From: Nitrosomonas sp. Is35
GTDB lineage: Bacteria; Pseudomonadota; Gammaproteobacteria; Burkholderiales; Nitrosomonadaceae
Assembly: GCF_033063295.1 (NCBI RefSeq)
Contig: NZ_JAWJZH010000001.1
Coordinates: 124,001-188,000 of the forward strand
Direction of reading: 5' to 3'
Length of the DNA stretch: 64,000 nt
The translations under genes and the position numbers were made by a program. Positions 8,708-17,023 of the stretch are shown here, in pieces. Position 1 is the stretch's first letter. Every line of letters starts with the position of its first letter. Under the pieces are notes generated by a model. That model ran no database searches and had not been told where the DNA came from. It saw only the letters and a list, made by a program, of their open reading frames with translations.

Positions 8708-8782
8708 GCATGTGCAGTTACTTCCATCCGGCAAAGCAAATGCATTGAATGGGTGTCAGAACTTATCCCATCACTCATTCCA

Positions 8783-10123
8783 ATGAAAGTTATCTTGCTA
8801 AGGCTAATACTGAGTGCGGTGCTATGCGGTTTTCTGGGCAGCACCGCCACTTTTGCGCAGGAAGATACTTCCGATCGATCGCAGCGAGCCATCAGCAAAA
8901 AATCCTCCCCGGATAAGAAAAAGAAAAAAAGAAAACCGGGTTTTTTTTATGGCAATGCGGGAACCGGATTCCGATGGAATAAAGGCAAAAGTGAAGTACG
9001 GCTGGCTGGGTTTATGCAGGCGGATACCCGTACTTATTTTGACGATGTGGCGGATTCCGGCAAAGACAATTTTTTCTTGCGGCGGATTCAACCTTCACTC
9101 GAAGTTAAATTTAATAAAACGCATAGCGTTTTTATCATGCCGAGCTTTTCATCGGCGTTGGGAATTCTGGATGTGTACTGGGAAGGTAATTTTTCTAAGC
9201 CATTCAACATTCGAGCCGGTAAATTCAAAGCTCCATTTGGCTTAGAGCGTTTGCAGTCAGCTACTGCACTGGCTTTCAATGAGCGTGCTTTTCCCACCAA
9301 TTTGTCACCCAATCGCGAGATTGGCGGGCAAATTTTCGGCGATATTTTGTGGGGTACCACGGAATATCAAGTCGGACTTTTCAGCGGAATGGTCGACAAT
9401 AGCACCGGGTTGCGCGATAGCGTGATTTATTCAAACCACAGTGGGGTAGATTTCGTAGCGCGGCTGTTTTCCCATCCGCTCAAGCATAGTGATGTTGAGT
9501 TTGTAAAAGGTCTAGGGCTCGGAATTGCTTACAGTTATGGCACGCAGCAGGGCAATGCGCAGCGTGGCGAGTCTCACTTGCCGGTGTTTATTTCTCCCGG
9601 CCAGCAATCGATCGCTTCCTATGTGCGGGGTGCTTTTGCCGATGGCAGCCGGGAGCGGATTGGTCCGCAGCTCTATTATTCCTACGGTCCATTGGGCGTG
9701 CTTGGCGAGTATACTGTCTCTCAGCAGAATGTGAGACTCGGTGCAGTGACCGATAAAGTCACTCATGATGCTTTTCAAGCGCAATTGTCCTGGGTGCTGT
9801 TTAACGGCGATGCTTCCTTTCGCCGGATCCGGCCGCACAATCCGCTGACACTGGAAAACATCAGTTCGTTGGGCGCGGTGCAACTGGTCGGGCGATATGC
9901 GGTATTAAGCCTCGATGACAAAGCATTTGCGCATGGTCTGTTTGACTCGGATCACGCGGTTAGAAAAGCGCAGGATTTCGGTATCGGTATTAATTGGTAT
10001 CTCAATCGCAATATTAAATTCCAATTGGATTACAATCAGACCCATTTCACGGGCGGTGCCGGTGGTGGAGCGAACAGGGCGGAAGAGAGGGTGTTGTTCT
10101 CGCGCATGCAAATTGCGTTTTGA
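8783..10123 (+). CDS. Phosphate-selective porin (OprO/OprP type)
   Basis: From the ATG at 8783 the 446-residue protein starts with a clear signal peptide ending 'TATFAQ', followed by a lysine-rich stretch ('KKSSPDKKKKKRKPG'). The body is a beta-barrel with alternating amphipathic strands. Family cues are 'GFMQADTRTYFDD', 'RRIQPSLEVKF', 'RAGKFKAPFGLERLQS' and a terminal Phe ('SRMQIAF') typical of Bam substrates. Outer-membrane uptake of anions such as phosphate is inferred from family. A frame start at 8753 would place ten residues before the leader and is less likely. No pho box was seen; phoU is far away at 53.6 kb. Confidence 0.8.
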   Translation: MKVILLRLILSAVLCGFLGSTATFAQEDTSDRSQRAISKKSSPDKKKKKRKPGFFYGNAGTGFRWNKGKSEVRLAGFMQADTRTYFDDVADSGKDNFFLRRIQPSLEVKFNKTHSVFIMPSFSSALGILDVYWEGNFSKPFNIRAGKFKAPFGLERLQSATALAFNERAFPTNLSPNREIGGQIFGDILWGTTEYQVGLFSGMVDNSTGLRDSVIYSNHSGVDFVARLFSHPLKHSDVEFVKGLGLGIAYSYGTQQGNAQRGESHLPVFISPGQQSIASYVRGAFADGSRERIGPQLYYSYGPLGVLGEYTVSQQNVRLGAVTDKVTHDAFQAQLSWVLFNGDASFRRIRPHNPLTLENISSLGAVQLVGRYAVLSLDDKAFAHGLFDSDHAVRKAQDFGIGINWYLNRNIKFQLDYNQTHFTGGAGGGANRAEERVLFSRMQIAF

Positions 10124-10265
10124 GTTGTTTCTCACGGGTTCAAATCACCTGGTTTTCACTTTCAGCTTCGGAATGAATGCGCTATAGTGAAACGGTTATG
10201 TTCCGGTATCGCAATTTCGTTATGATGCGCGGGCAAAATTGTATCGCATACAAAAAGGAAAACTC

Positions 10266-11246
10266 ATGGCAAATTGGTTTGAAAATAATTCATTATCGAT
10301 TGGGCGTACCCCGCTGGTGCGGCTTAATCGGGTGACGGATGGTGCGGCAGCGCTGGTGCTGGGGAAAATCGAAGGACGCAATCCGGCATACTCGGTGAAA
10401 TGCCGCATTGGCGCGGCGATGATCGACGACGCTGAACGCAGAGGTTTGCTGGATCCGGGCAAAGAGATTGTCGAACCAACCAGCGGCAATACCGGGATTG
10501 CATTGGCGTTTGTCGCTGCGGCACGGGGAATTCCGCTGACCTTGACGATGCCGGAAACGATGAGTGTGGAGCGGCGCAAATTACTGGTTGCGCTGGGCGC
10601 CAAACTGGAATTGACTGAAGGCGCGCGCGGCATGAACGGCGCTTTGGCTAAGGCGGAAGAAATCGTCGCTTCTAATCCCGGGCGCTATGTGTTGTTGCAG
10701 CAATTTAGAAATCCGGCCAATCCGGCCATCCACGAGAAGACCACCGGTCCGGAAATCTGGGACGATACCGACGGCGCTGTCGATATTTTTGTCGCAGGCG
10801 TGGGAACGGGTGGCACGATTACCGGTGTTTCACGTTATCTCAAGCAAACCAAAGGCAAAGCCATTACCTCGGTGGCAGTTGAGCCTACCGCCAGTCCGGT
10901 ACTATCGCAAAAGCGCGCAGGTGTGTCGCTGGCACCCGGGCCGCATAAAATTCAAGGGATCGGCGCCGGTTTTGTACCGGATAATCTCGATCTTGCGCTG
11001 GTGGACGAAATTGAACAAGTCAGTAATGAGGAAGCCATACTGTATGCGCGGCGTTTGGCGCGCGAAGAGGGTATTTTGGCAGGCATTTCCTGCGGTGCTG
11101 CGGTCGCGGCTGCGGTGCGCCACGCCAAGCGCCCTGAGAATGCAGGAAAAACCATCGTGGTGATATTGCCGGATTCCGCCGAACGTTATCTGAGCAGTAT
11201 TCTTTTTGAAGGTATGTTTGATGCGCAAGGCTTGGCAACAGAGTGA
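10266..11246 (+). CDS. cysK: Cysteine synthase A (O-acetylserine sulfhydrylase)
   Basis: This PLP enzyme converts O-acetylserine and sulfide to cysteine in the cytosol. 'SVKCRIG' contains the PLP-binding lysine as in E. coli CysK, '[11 protein letters not shown]' is the substrate loop, '[10 protein letters not shown]' is the phosphate-binding loop, and 'GISCGAAV' holds the cofactor-ring serine region. The ATG at 10266 follows AAAAAGGAAAA; the longer frame from 10239 is upstream of that site. The next gene, cysE, overlaps by four bases (GTGA), so both steps of cysteine formation are coupled. Length of 326 residues is normal for CysK. Confidence 0.93.
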   Translation: MANWFENNSLSIGRTPLVRLNRVTDGAAALVLGKIEGRNPAYSVKCRIGAAMIDDAERRGLLDPGKEIVEPTSGNTGIALAFVAAARGIPLTLTMPETMSVERRKLLVALGAKLELTEGARGMNGALAKAEEIVASNPGRYVLLQQFRNPANPAIHEKTTGPEIWDDTDGAVDIFVAGVGTGGTITGVSRYLKQTKGKAITSVAVEPTASPVLSQKRAGVSLAPGPHKIQGIGAGFVPDNLDLALVDEIEQVSNEEAILYARRLAREEGILAGISCGAAVAAAVRHAKRPENAGKTIVVILPDSAERYLSSILFEGMFDAQGLATE

Positions 11247-12193
11247 ACAATAGCAAGCAGACACGGGATCTTTTGCTGCGCAGCGCGCAGCTGGATGTGG
11301 ATAGTATCGTAGCGGAGCTGCGCACGCTGCGGCTGGCGTCATTGGAAAGCCGCAACCGGCATGACCGGCCGCCCAGGTTGCCGTCGCGCAGGATTCTGGC
11401 CAGTGTTGCGGAAGGCTTGAGCGCGGCCATGTTTCCGAACCGGCTGGGTTCATCGGAGCTGGCGGATGAAGGCATCGATCATTATGTCGGGCATACCTTG
11501 AATATGACGTTGCGCGAGCTGATGGTGCAGATTCAAAATGAATTGCACTACAACTCGGGATTGGAAATGCTCAGCGATGAAGATCGCGCGCAATCGATTG
11601 CCATTACGCAATCCTTTGCCAAACGTTTACCGCAAATCCGCACCCTGCTGGAGAGCGATATCAAGGCGGCGTATGAGGGCGATCCGGCAGCGCGCAATCT
11701 CGATGAAGTGCTGGTTTGTTATCCCGGCATCATGGCGATTTTGCATTACCGGCTGGCGCATGTTTTGCATGGCTTGGGCGTGCCGTTGATCGCGCGCATG
11801 ATTTCGGAAATCGCGCATTCGGTAACCGGTATCGAAATCCATCCCGGAGCGCAGATCGGCGGCAGTTTCTTTATCGATCACGGTACCGGCGTGGTGATTG
11901 GCGAGACCGCGATCATCGGCCAGAATGTCCGGCTGTATCAAGCGGTGACACTGGGGGCCAAACGTTTCCCGGTGGACGAGAATGGCGCCTTGGTGAAAGG
12001 GAATCTGCGCCATCCGATTGTCGAGGACGATGTGGTGATTTATGCCGGCGCTACGATATTGGGGCGCATTACCATCGGGCGAGGATCGACGATCGGCGGC
12101 AACGTCTGGTTGACGCGCAGTGTGCCGCCGGGCAGCAATATTTCCCAAGCGCAGATGCGCCAGGAAGTGTACGAAAATGGCGCTGGAATTTGA
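11243..12193 (+). CDS. cysE: Serine O-acetyltransferase
   Basis: The enzyme acetylates serine to O-acetylserine for CysK. Residues about 170-300 form a left-handed hexapeptide-repeat helix ('[21 protein letters not shown]', '[20 protein letters not shown]'), with the catalytic His in '[11 protein letters not shown]'. The N-terminal helical extension of about 150 residues matches the longer EpsC-type enzymes rather than the shortest CysE forms. Translation starts at GTG within the cysK stop (GTGA), indicating translational coupling. The C-terminus ends '...ENGAGI', and a terminal Ile is needed for CysK docking in the cysteine synthase complex, so complex formation is likely. Confidence 0.92.
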   Translation: MNNSKQTRDLLLRSAQLDVDSIVAELRTLRLASLESRNRHDRPPRLPSRRILASVAEGLSAAMFPNRLGSSELADEGIDHYVGHTLNMTLRELMVQIQNELHYNSGLEMLSDEDRAQSIAITQSFAKRLPQIRTLLESDIKAAYEGDPAARNLDEVLVCYPGIMAILHYRLAHVLHGLGVPLIARMISEIAHSVTGIEIHPGAQIGGSFFIDHGTGVVIGETAIIGQNVRLYQAVTLGAKRFPVDENGALVKGNLRHPIVEDDVVIYAGATILGRITIGRGSTIGGNVWLTRSVPPGSNISQAQMRQEVYENGAGI

Positions 12194-12226
12194 TCTGTGC
12201 GATTTTATTGTAAACAAGGGTAAATT

Positions 12227-12640
12227 ATGACGGCTCATAAACTCATACTGACGCTGGATGACGCAAAGAAAATAGTCGCCGGAGCGGAAGCGGAAGCCAA
12301 ACGGAACGGCTGGCCGGTTGTCATCGCCATTGTCGACGATGGCGGGCATTTATTGCATCTGCAACGTCTTGACGGGGCGCAGTACGGCAGTACCCAAGTT
12401 GCGATTGAGAAAGCGCGTGCGGCGATTGCATTCCGCCGTCCGACTAAAATATGGGAAGAAAATATTGCCGCGGGGCATTTGCGCTATTTGAATTTGCCTG
12501 GAACATTACCGATCGAAGGCGGCCTGCCGGTTACGGTCGACAATCAATTTACCGGCGCAGTCGGTGTCAGTGGCGTGCGGTCGCATCAGGATGCGCAGAT
12601 TGCTCAGGCCGGGATTGATGCTTTGTTATCGAATAAGTAA
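12227..12640 (+). CDS. GlcG/HbpS-like protein (DUF336 family)
   Basis: The compact 137-residue protein has the family pattern 'LTLDDAKKIVAGAEAEAKRNGWPVVIAIVDDGGHLLHLQRLDGA', with its core split here into helices and the 'VDDGGHLL' strand, and a C-terminal 'GAVGVSGVRSHQDAQIAQAGI'. Relatives include HbpS, which binds haem, and GlcG of glycolate clusters, but a specific role is not known. Start at 12227 follows AAGGGTAAATT. It lies 33 bp after cysE and could be read through from the cysteine genes. There is no signal peptide, so it is predicted cytosolic. Confidence 0.8.
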   Translation: MTAHKLILTLDDAKKIVAGAEAEAKRNGWPVVIAIVDDGGHLLHLQRLDGAQYGSTQVAIEKARAAIAFRRPTKIWEENIAAGHLRYLNLPGTLPIEGGLPVTVDNQFTGAVGVSGVRSHQDAQIAQAGIDALLSNK

Positions 12641-12692
12641 ACCGTAGTATCCGCGAGCTGTTTTTTATATCGCCCGAAAAACCGGCGGCCAT

Positions 12693-13187
12693 TCAAATCT
12701 GCTGTGCTTCATCCGCTTGGGTCAGGTAAATGAGAATGGCGGCAATGATCATCACTAAACGGAATGCAGCCTGCTGTCCATTGGCTGTTTCCGATTGCCA
12801 CATCAGAAACCATTCGCCGCCAACTGCCATGAATCCGGTAAACCACAGTAACAAGCCCAGTGTCAGTCCGAGAATTGCCAAACCTTTTGCTTGATTGAAA
12901 GCGGCGGGATTTTGGATGCTCCGGTATAAACGCAATCCGCCAAGCCAGCACAGCACGGCAATAACGATTTCGGTGCCTATGATGAGGCCGTAAACGGTGT
13001 GATGAATGACCGGAGAATGAATGGCGCGCCATAACCCTTGATTACCGGGAAACGTGGTGTCCATCATCAGCACATGTGCTACCAGCGTGAAATTCGAGTT
13101 GTAATCGGTGAGGTTATTGAACACCACCAGCGAAGCATACAGTGCGAAAGCCAACACCATGACAAGTTTTGATAATCTCGTATACAT
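12693..13187 (-). CDS. DUF2165 family small membrane protein
   Basis: The 164-residue protein has about four membrane segments: residues 5-25, 60-85, 105-130 and 140-158. The pattern 'RLSKLVMVLAFALYASLVVFNNLTDYNSNF' at the N-terminus, conserved 'VLMMDTTFPGN' and 'GGEWFLMWQS' are those of DUF2165 proteins, inner-membrane proteins of unknown function. It is transcribed leftward as a single gene, convergent with the GlcG-like gene. IS copy 1 sits 48 bp upstream of its start and may separate it from its original promoter. No catalytic residues can be assigned. Confidence 0.8.
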   Translation of the reverse strand: MYTRLSKLVMVLAFALYASLVVFNNLTDYNSNFTLVAHVLMMDTTFPGNQGLWRAIHSPVIHHTVYGLIIGTEIVIAVLCWLGGLRLYRSIQNPAAFNQAKGLAILGLTLGLLLWFTGFMAVGGEWFLMWQSETANGQQAAFRLVMIIAAILIYLTQADEAQQI

Positions 13188-13235
13188 GCTTCTGACTCAA
13201 ACGGGAATGCTGAAAATTGATGTGATGAAGAATTA

Positions 13236-14039
13236 GGGTCTGTTAACACAATCTGATTGCTTCGACGATGAGAGCGAAGTGGATAAAGGAGATGAAGACG
13301 ACATCGAGCTTATCGAACCTGGAGAAGATGCGGCGAAATCCCTTGAGCCTTCTGAACAATCGTTCGATCTCGTTGCGTTTTTTGTACATGGCACGGTTGT
13401 ATTCCCAGGGTGACAAGCGATTTGCTTTGGGCGGAACAACCGGGATGTAACCCAAATCTAGTGCCAGTTGCCGGGTTTGGTCGCCCTCATAAGCACGATC
13501 CATCAGCAGGTAGGTGGGCGTATTGACGGGACCGAGGGAAAGCAAAAGCTGCCTGCCCTCTGGCGCATCGTGGGCGTGACCGGGCGAGAGGGCAAAGCTT
13601 ATGGTTGTTCTGGAATCTGCGGCAACCAGATGAATTTTGGTGGTCCATCCACCTCGAGATTTTCCGATGGATTGGGGGCCGTTTTTTTTAACGCACCCGT
13701 ACCGTCGGGATGGACTTTGATGCTGGTGCTGTCCAGCGAAACAGTTTCAATACGGATACGGATGATTTGCTGATGCTGAAGTTGCCCAAATACATGGCTC
13801 AGTACACCACTCTTTGCCCAGCGATTCATGCGGGTATAGATGGTATGCCAGTTGCCGAATCGCTTGGGCAGTCCTCGCCACTTGCAGCCATGCTCGGCAA
13901 CGTAAAGAATGGCATTGAGAACTTGCAGATTGGAATGGCTGACGTTGCCACGCTGACGCGGCAGGCAGTGCTCGATCTGTTGATATTGAGTTTCGGTGAT
14001 TTCCATCACCAAATTATATCAAATAGCGTTAACAGGCCC
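13236..14039 (-). mobile_element. IS5-family (IS427-like) element, copy 1
   Basis: The 804-bp element is bounded by GGGTCTGTTAAC at the left and GTTAACAGGCCC at the right, with TA duplicated on both sides (13234-13235 and 14040-14041). It carries the two-frame transposase gene described separately. It is nearly identical to copies at 15383 and 62364. Distinguishing bases include GGGTCTG rather than GGGCCTG at the left end versus copy 2, and one change at about 13588 that alters Gly to Ser in the fused transposase. It appears to sit between genes, not inside one. Confidence 0.9.
13243..14006 (-). CDS. IS5-family transposase, made by -1 frameshift (copy 1)
   Basis: Frame 1 runs from the ATG at 14006 to 13599 and supplies the N-terminal domain ('LPKRFGNWHTIYTRMNRW', 'SLDSTSIKVHPDG', with the first catalytic Asp). 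Frame 2 ends at 13243 and supplies 'LLMDRAYEGDQTRQLALDLG' (second Asp) and 'KKRNEIERLFRRLKGFRRI' (catalytic Glu). An eight-A run after GCGTT at about 13690 would let the ribosome or polymerase slip by -1 and join them as 'ALKKNGPQSIGKSRGGW'. The fused length is 254 residues, normal for the IS427 group. The frame count fits exactly one -1 slip. Confidence 0.85.
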
Positions 14040-14067
14040 TAGAAAAGAGATTCTGCTTTGGTTGAAA

Positions 14068-14106
14068 CCCGGCCAGATTATAGTGTCAGAGGCATGTCTG
14101 GCCGGG
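14068..14106 (-). terminator. Hairpin downstream of the Tim44-like gene
   Basis: CCCGGCCAGA (14068-14077) is perfectly complementary to TCTGGCCGGG (14097-14106), with a 19-base loop. On the minus strand, the sense for the Tim44-like gene, the stem is followed by TTTC, a weak T-tract. It lies 22 bp after that gene's stop. Confidence 0.5.
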
Positions 14107-14127
14107 GTGAAGCTACTACCGTAAGAG

Positions 14128-14994
14128 TTACGGAACTTGTTGAATTCCGGACAATAACCAAGTGGCGTTAGGATCTTTCAAATCTTTTTGCACGTGCCAG
14201 ATTTCATCAAATGCTTCCGGTTCGCCGTTTGGAAGTTCGCGCAGCTGGCCGGTGAAGCGCACGCTGGCAATCGCCATATCCTCGGTAGTTTCCACTTCCA
14301 GCAAGTTGGCATCGATAAACATGACTTCCGATTTTTGTTGCGTATCGCCCTGTTCTTTCATCTGTGCGCTTATTTCCGCCAGCATTTCCGCGGTTGTGAA
14401 ATCACGGATTTCATTGATATCGCCACGATCATGCGCGGCCTGTAAGCGGATAAACGAAGCTTTGGCGTTGCGGATAAAAGGTTCTACTTTGAAATCCGCA
14501 GGAATATTCGATTGCTGATATGTGCCTCCGCTGTCTTCACCGGAAGCAGTTTCTGCAGGTGCAGTGAAGGGGGGCGTATTGAAACGGTCTTGCGTACCCG
14601 CAGCAGCACCCATGCCGGAATACTGCATCGAAGCTGCTTGCTCCGCTCTGGGTTTTCGCAGCATACGGATGACGAAGAAAACAACGCCAATCAGTAACGC
14701 CATAATCACAAAATCCATCATGTTGATATTTTCAAACGCACCGCCCATGAATAGCGCAGCCAATAAGCCGCCTGCTGCCAGACCCGCTAATGCGCCGCCC
14801 CATTTGCTGCCAGCGGAAGGAGCCGCGGCTGGTGTTGCAGCAGGCGCTGCTTTTTGCGTATTGGGTGCCGGATTGACCGATTGGCGTTGCGTGCCTATAT
14901 TTTTACCGCCGCCCATACGTTTTGCTTCCGCATCGAAAGCGAGTAATCCAAAACTAAGAAAAGCCAAAGTCAGAAAGGTGAGTGTCTGCTTCAT
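14128..14994 (-). CDS. Tim44-like domain membrane protein
   Basis: The ATG at 14994 follows GGGAG; five more codons upstream are possible but lack that spacing. The 288-residue protein has a signal-like segment ending 'LAFDAEAK', an Ala/Pro-rich linker (residues about 40-65), and two hydrophobic stretches ('GGALAGLAAGGLLAALFMGG' and 'MMDFVIMALLIGVVFFVIRML'). The C-terminal Tim44-like domain runs from about residue 165: 'FKVEPFIRNAKASFIRLQAAHDRGDINEIRDF'. Bacterial members are inner-membrane proteins of uncertain role. The gene lies alone between two direct IS copies, so it could be lost by recombination or moved with them. Confidence 0.82.
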   Translation of the reverse strand: MKQTLTFLTLAFLSFGLLAFDAEAKRMGGGKNIGTQRQSVNPAPNTQKAAPAATPAAAPSAGSKWGGALAGLAAGGLLAALFMGGAFENINMMDFVIMALLIGVVFFVIRMLRKPRAEQAASMQYSGMGAAAGTQDRFNTPPFTAPAETASGEDSGGTYQQSNIPADFKVEPFIRNAKASFIRLQAAHDRGDINEIRDFTTAEMLAEISAQMKEQGDTQQKSEVMFIDANLLEVETTEDMAIASVRFTGQLRELPNGEPEAFDEIWHVQKDLKDPNATWLLSGIQQVP

Positions 14995-15382
14995 CGTTTT
15001 GTCTCCCAAACTGTTATTAAAAGATTGAGTATAGCATCGTGCTTGTATTACCAGCTATACAGAATTTTTCGACCTTGGATATCCTGAAAAATTTCAAGTT
15101 ATTTTGTTACTGCAGGTAATGGATGAAGTGTCTTACGCGACTAACGCAGCAAGTGCAGACGGGGAATTGCGTTACGATCAATCCACACAATCGCATTTTG
15201 GTTAAATTGCTGCCCCAATGATTTTGCGCTGTGTATATCGATCCCGGGGATAAAAAAACTTTTTTCTGCCGGCCATACGCCAGCCGGATCCGTGTGCACA
15301 CTTTCAATGCTTGGATAAGCGTGACAGACCAGAAAATGTCTCAGTGATTCATGCGCCGCTACGTTTTTCTCATTGCTGACTA

Positions 15383-16186
15383 GGGCCTGTTAACACAATC
15401 TGATTGCTTCGACGATGAGAGCGAAGTGGATAAAGGAGATGAAGACGACATCGAGCTTATCGAACCTGGAGAAGATGCGGCGAAATCCCTTGAGCCTTCT
15501 GAACAATCGTTCGATCTCGTTGCGTTTTTTGTACATGGCACGGTTGTATTCCCAGGGTGACAAGCGATTTGCTTTGGGCGGAACAACCGGGATGTAACCC
15601 AAATCTAGTGCCAGTTGCCGGGTTTGGTCGCCCTCATAAGCACGATCCATCAGCAGGTAGGTGGGCGTATTGACGGGACCGAGGGAAAGCAAAAGCTGCC
15701 TGCCCTCTGGCGCATCGTGGGCGTGACCGGGCGAGAGGGCAAAGCCTATGGTTGTTCTGGAATCTGCGGCAACCAGATGAATTTTGGTGGTCCATCCACC
15801 TCGAGATTTTCCGATGGATTGGGGGCCGTTTTTTTTAACGCACCCGTACCGTCGGGATGGACTTTGATGCTGGTGCTGTCCAGCGAAACAGTTTCAATAC
15901 GGATACGGATGATTTGCTGATGCTGAAGTTGCCCAAATACATGGCTCAGTACACCACTCTTTGCCCAGCGATTCATGCGGGTATAGATGGTATGCCAGTT
16001 GCCGAATCGCTTGGGCAGTCCTCGCCACTTGCAGCCATGCTCGGCAACGTAAAGAATGGCATTGAGAACTTGCAGATTGGAATGGCTGACGTTGCCACGC
16101 TGACGCGGCAGGCAGTGCTCGATCTGTTGATATTGAGTTTCGGTGATTTCCATCACCAAATTATATCAAATAGCGTTAACAGGCCC
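15383..16186 (-). mobile_element. IS5-family (IS427-like) element, copy 2
   Basis: The 804-bp element has ends GGGCCTGTTAAC and GTTAACAGGCCC, which match each other better than in copies 1 and 3. TA is duplicated at 15381-15382 and 16187-16188. It lies in the same orientation as copy 1, 1.34 kb away, and interrupts the DUF3293 gene. Confidence 0.92.
15390..16153 (-). CDS. IS5-family transposase, made by -1 frameshift (copy 2)
   Basis: It has the same two-frame arrangement as copy 1: N-terminal frame from the ATG at 16153 to 15746, C-terminal frame ending at 15390, linked at an eight-A run near 15837. Both catalytic Asp regions and the C-terminal Glu region ('KKRNEIERLFRRLKGF') are intact, and the fused protein would be 254 residues. 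At the site where copy 1 has Ser this copy keeps Gly ('TTIGFAL'). It looks functional. This copy's matching terminal repeats make it a good candidate for an active element, though that is an inference. Confidence 0.85.
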
Positions 16187-16385
16187 TAATTGGCTGCACG
16201 GGTTATAGGCGCTGATGATCGCCGCGCAAGATTGATTTGACGTCGCCAAGAATTGCGCGAGCGGTTCTGAGTATTGATCGATTTTTAGCGTAATGCATTC
16301 AGTTGCAGTGCCGATCCGGTAATCCGCGTGGGTGTAGTTTGCGATCAGTGAACCGGAGATCGTTGAAGAAACGGGATTTTTCCGG

Positions 16386-16940
16386 CTAATGTTCATGCGC
16401 ATGGCTATGGTCATGCGCGGAATCCTTGGCTGAATGGACGAGCTCATCGTATTGCTCGGGTGTCATATGGCTCATTTTGAGGATGAAGGCGGTCATTGCC
16501 CAAATCGAATCATCGTCGTGACTGAGCCCCCAAGCCGGCATAGCGGTCATTTTCAAACCGTTTTTGATTACCCAGAAATATTCTTTGGCGCGATCCTGTT
16601 TTCCGGCTTGATCGATGACCGGTTCGCGCTGATGAAATACCGGCGGCTGGGGGTACAAACCGATGGAAAGTTCGGTTGGCTTCAAGCCGGGTGCAAGATG
16701 GCAGACCGGGCACATGGCATCGTAGTGAACCGCACCTGCCAACAGCAGCTTCTCATCATCCAAAGGCGGTACTTCGAGATCCTTGGCGCGCGCTTCAATG
16801 GAGCTTTCACGCACCCATTCGATGATTTTTTCAGTGATGGCCCAATGCTTCTCGGTGGCTGCCATATTGTAAGCACCGGAACCAAGAGCGGTTATGACCA
16901 GAACGAGTAATGCCAAAAACAAACTCAGAATCTTTTTCAT
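16386..16940 (-). CDS. Membrane-anchored or secreted class I cytochrome c
   Basis: The 184-residue protein starts with a signal or anchor ('ILSLFLALLVLVITALGSGAY'). A single haem c site CPVCH lies at residues 77-81 and a likely axial Met in 'KMTAMPAWG'. The layout is that of a small periplasmic mono-haem cytochrome. The C-terminus is His-rich ('DSAHDHSHAHEH'), which may bind metal. The start codon of the DUF3293 gene overlaps its end by 11 bases. Electron partners cannot be deduced; the nearby cysB gene is in the same direction but 83 bp upstream with its own leader region. Confidence 0.85.
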   Translation of the reverse strand: MKKILSLFLALLVLVITALGSGAYNMAATEKHWAITEKIIEWVRESSIEARAKDLEVPPLDDEKLLLAGAVHYDAMCPVCHLAPGLKPTELSIGLYPQPPVFHQREPVIDQAGKQDRAKEYFWVIKNGLKMTAMPAWGLSHDDDSIWAMTAFILKMSHMTPEQYDELVHSAKDSAHDHSHAHEH

Positions 16941-17023
16941 GTTTCACCTCTATTAGATGATTGAGCGCTGGTTGCTTGGGCCGGATAGCTTTGCGATCAT
17001 CGTACTTTCAATTCCGGTGAGAA

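Larger units (their letters stand above)
15141..16396 (-). pseudogene. DUF3293 protein gene, split by IS copy 2
   Basis: The 5' part (16187-16396, 70 codons, start at complement of 16394-16396) reads '...CAAIISAYNPCSQL'. The 3' part (15141-15380, 80 codons with the stop) reads 'VSNEKNVAAHESLRHFL...WPAEKSFFIPGIDIHSA...FNQNAIVWID'. Removing the 804-bp IS and one TA joins them in frame as a 149-residue protein with the DUF3293 pattern NPxS...N...L, WPxExS and QxA. The start overlaps the upstream cytochrome c gene by 11 bases, so the pair was probably an operon. No other defect is seen, which suggests a recent insertion. DUF3293 function is unknown. Confidence 0.85.

Noticed and set aside
13188-13235. 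Gene disrupted by IS copy 1
   Set aside because: Joining the flanks at TA gives no convincing open frame; the site lies between the DUF2165 start and the hairpin after the Tim44-like gene, so it looks intergenic.
13468-13773. Plus-strand frames of 101 and 110 residues inside the IS copies
   Set aside because: They recur identically in all copies only because the IS is repeated; the transposase runs on the other strand.
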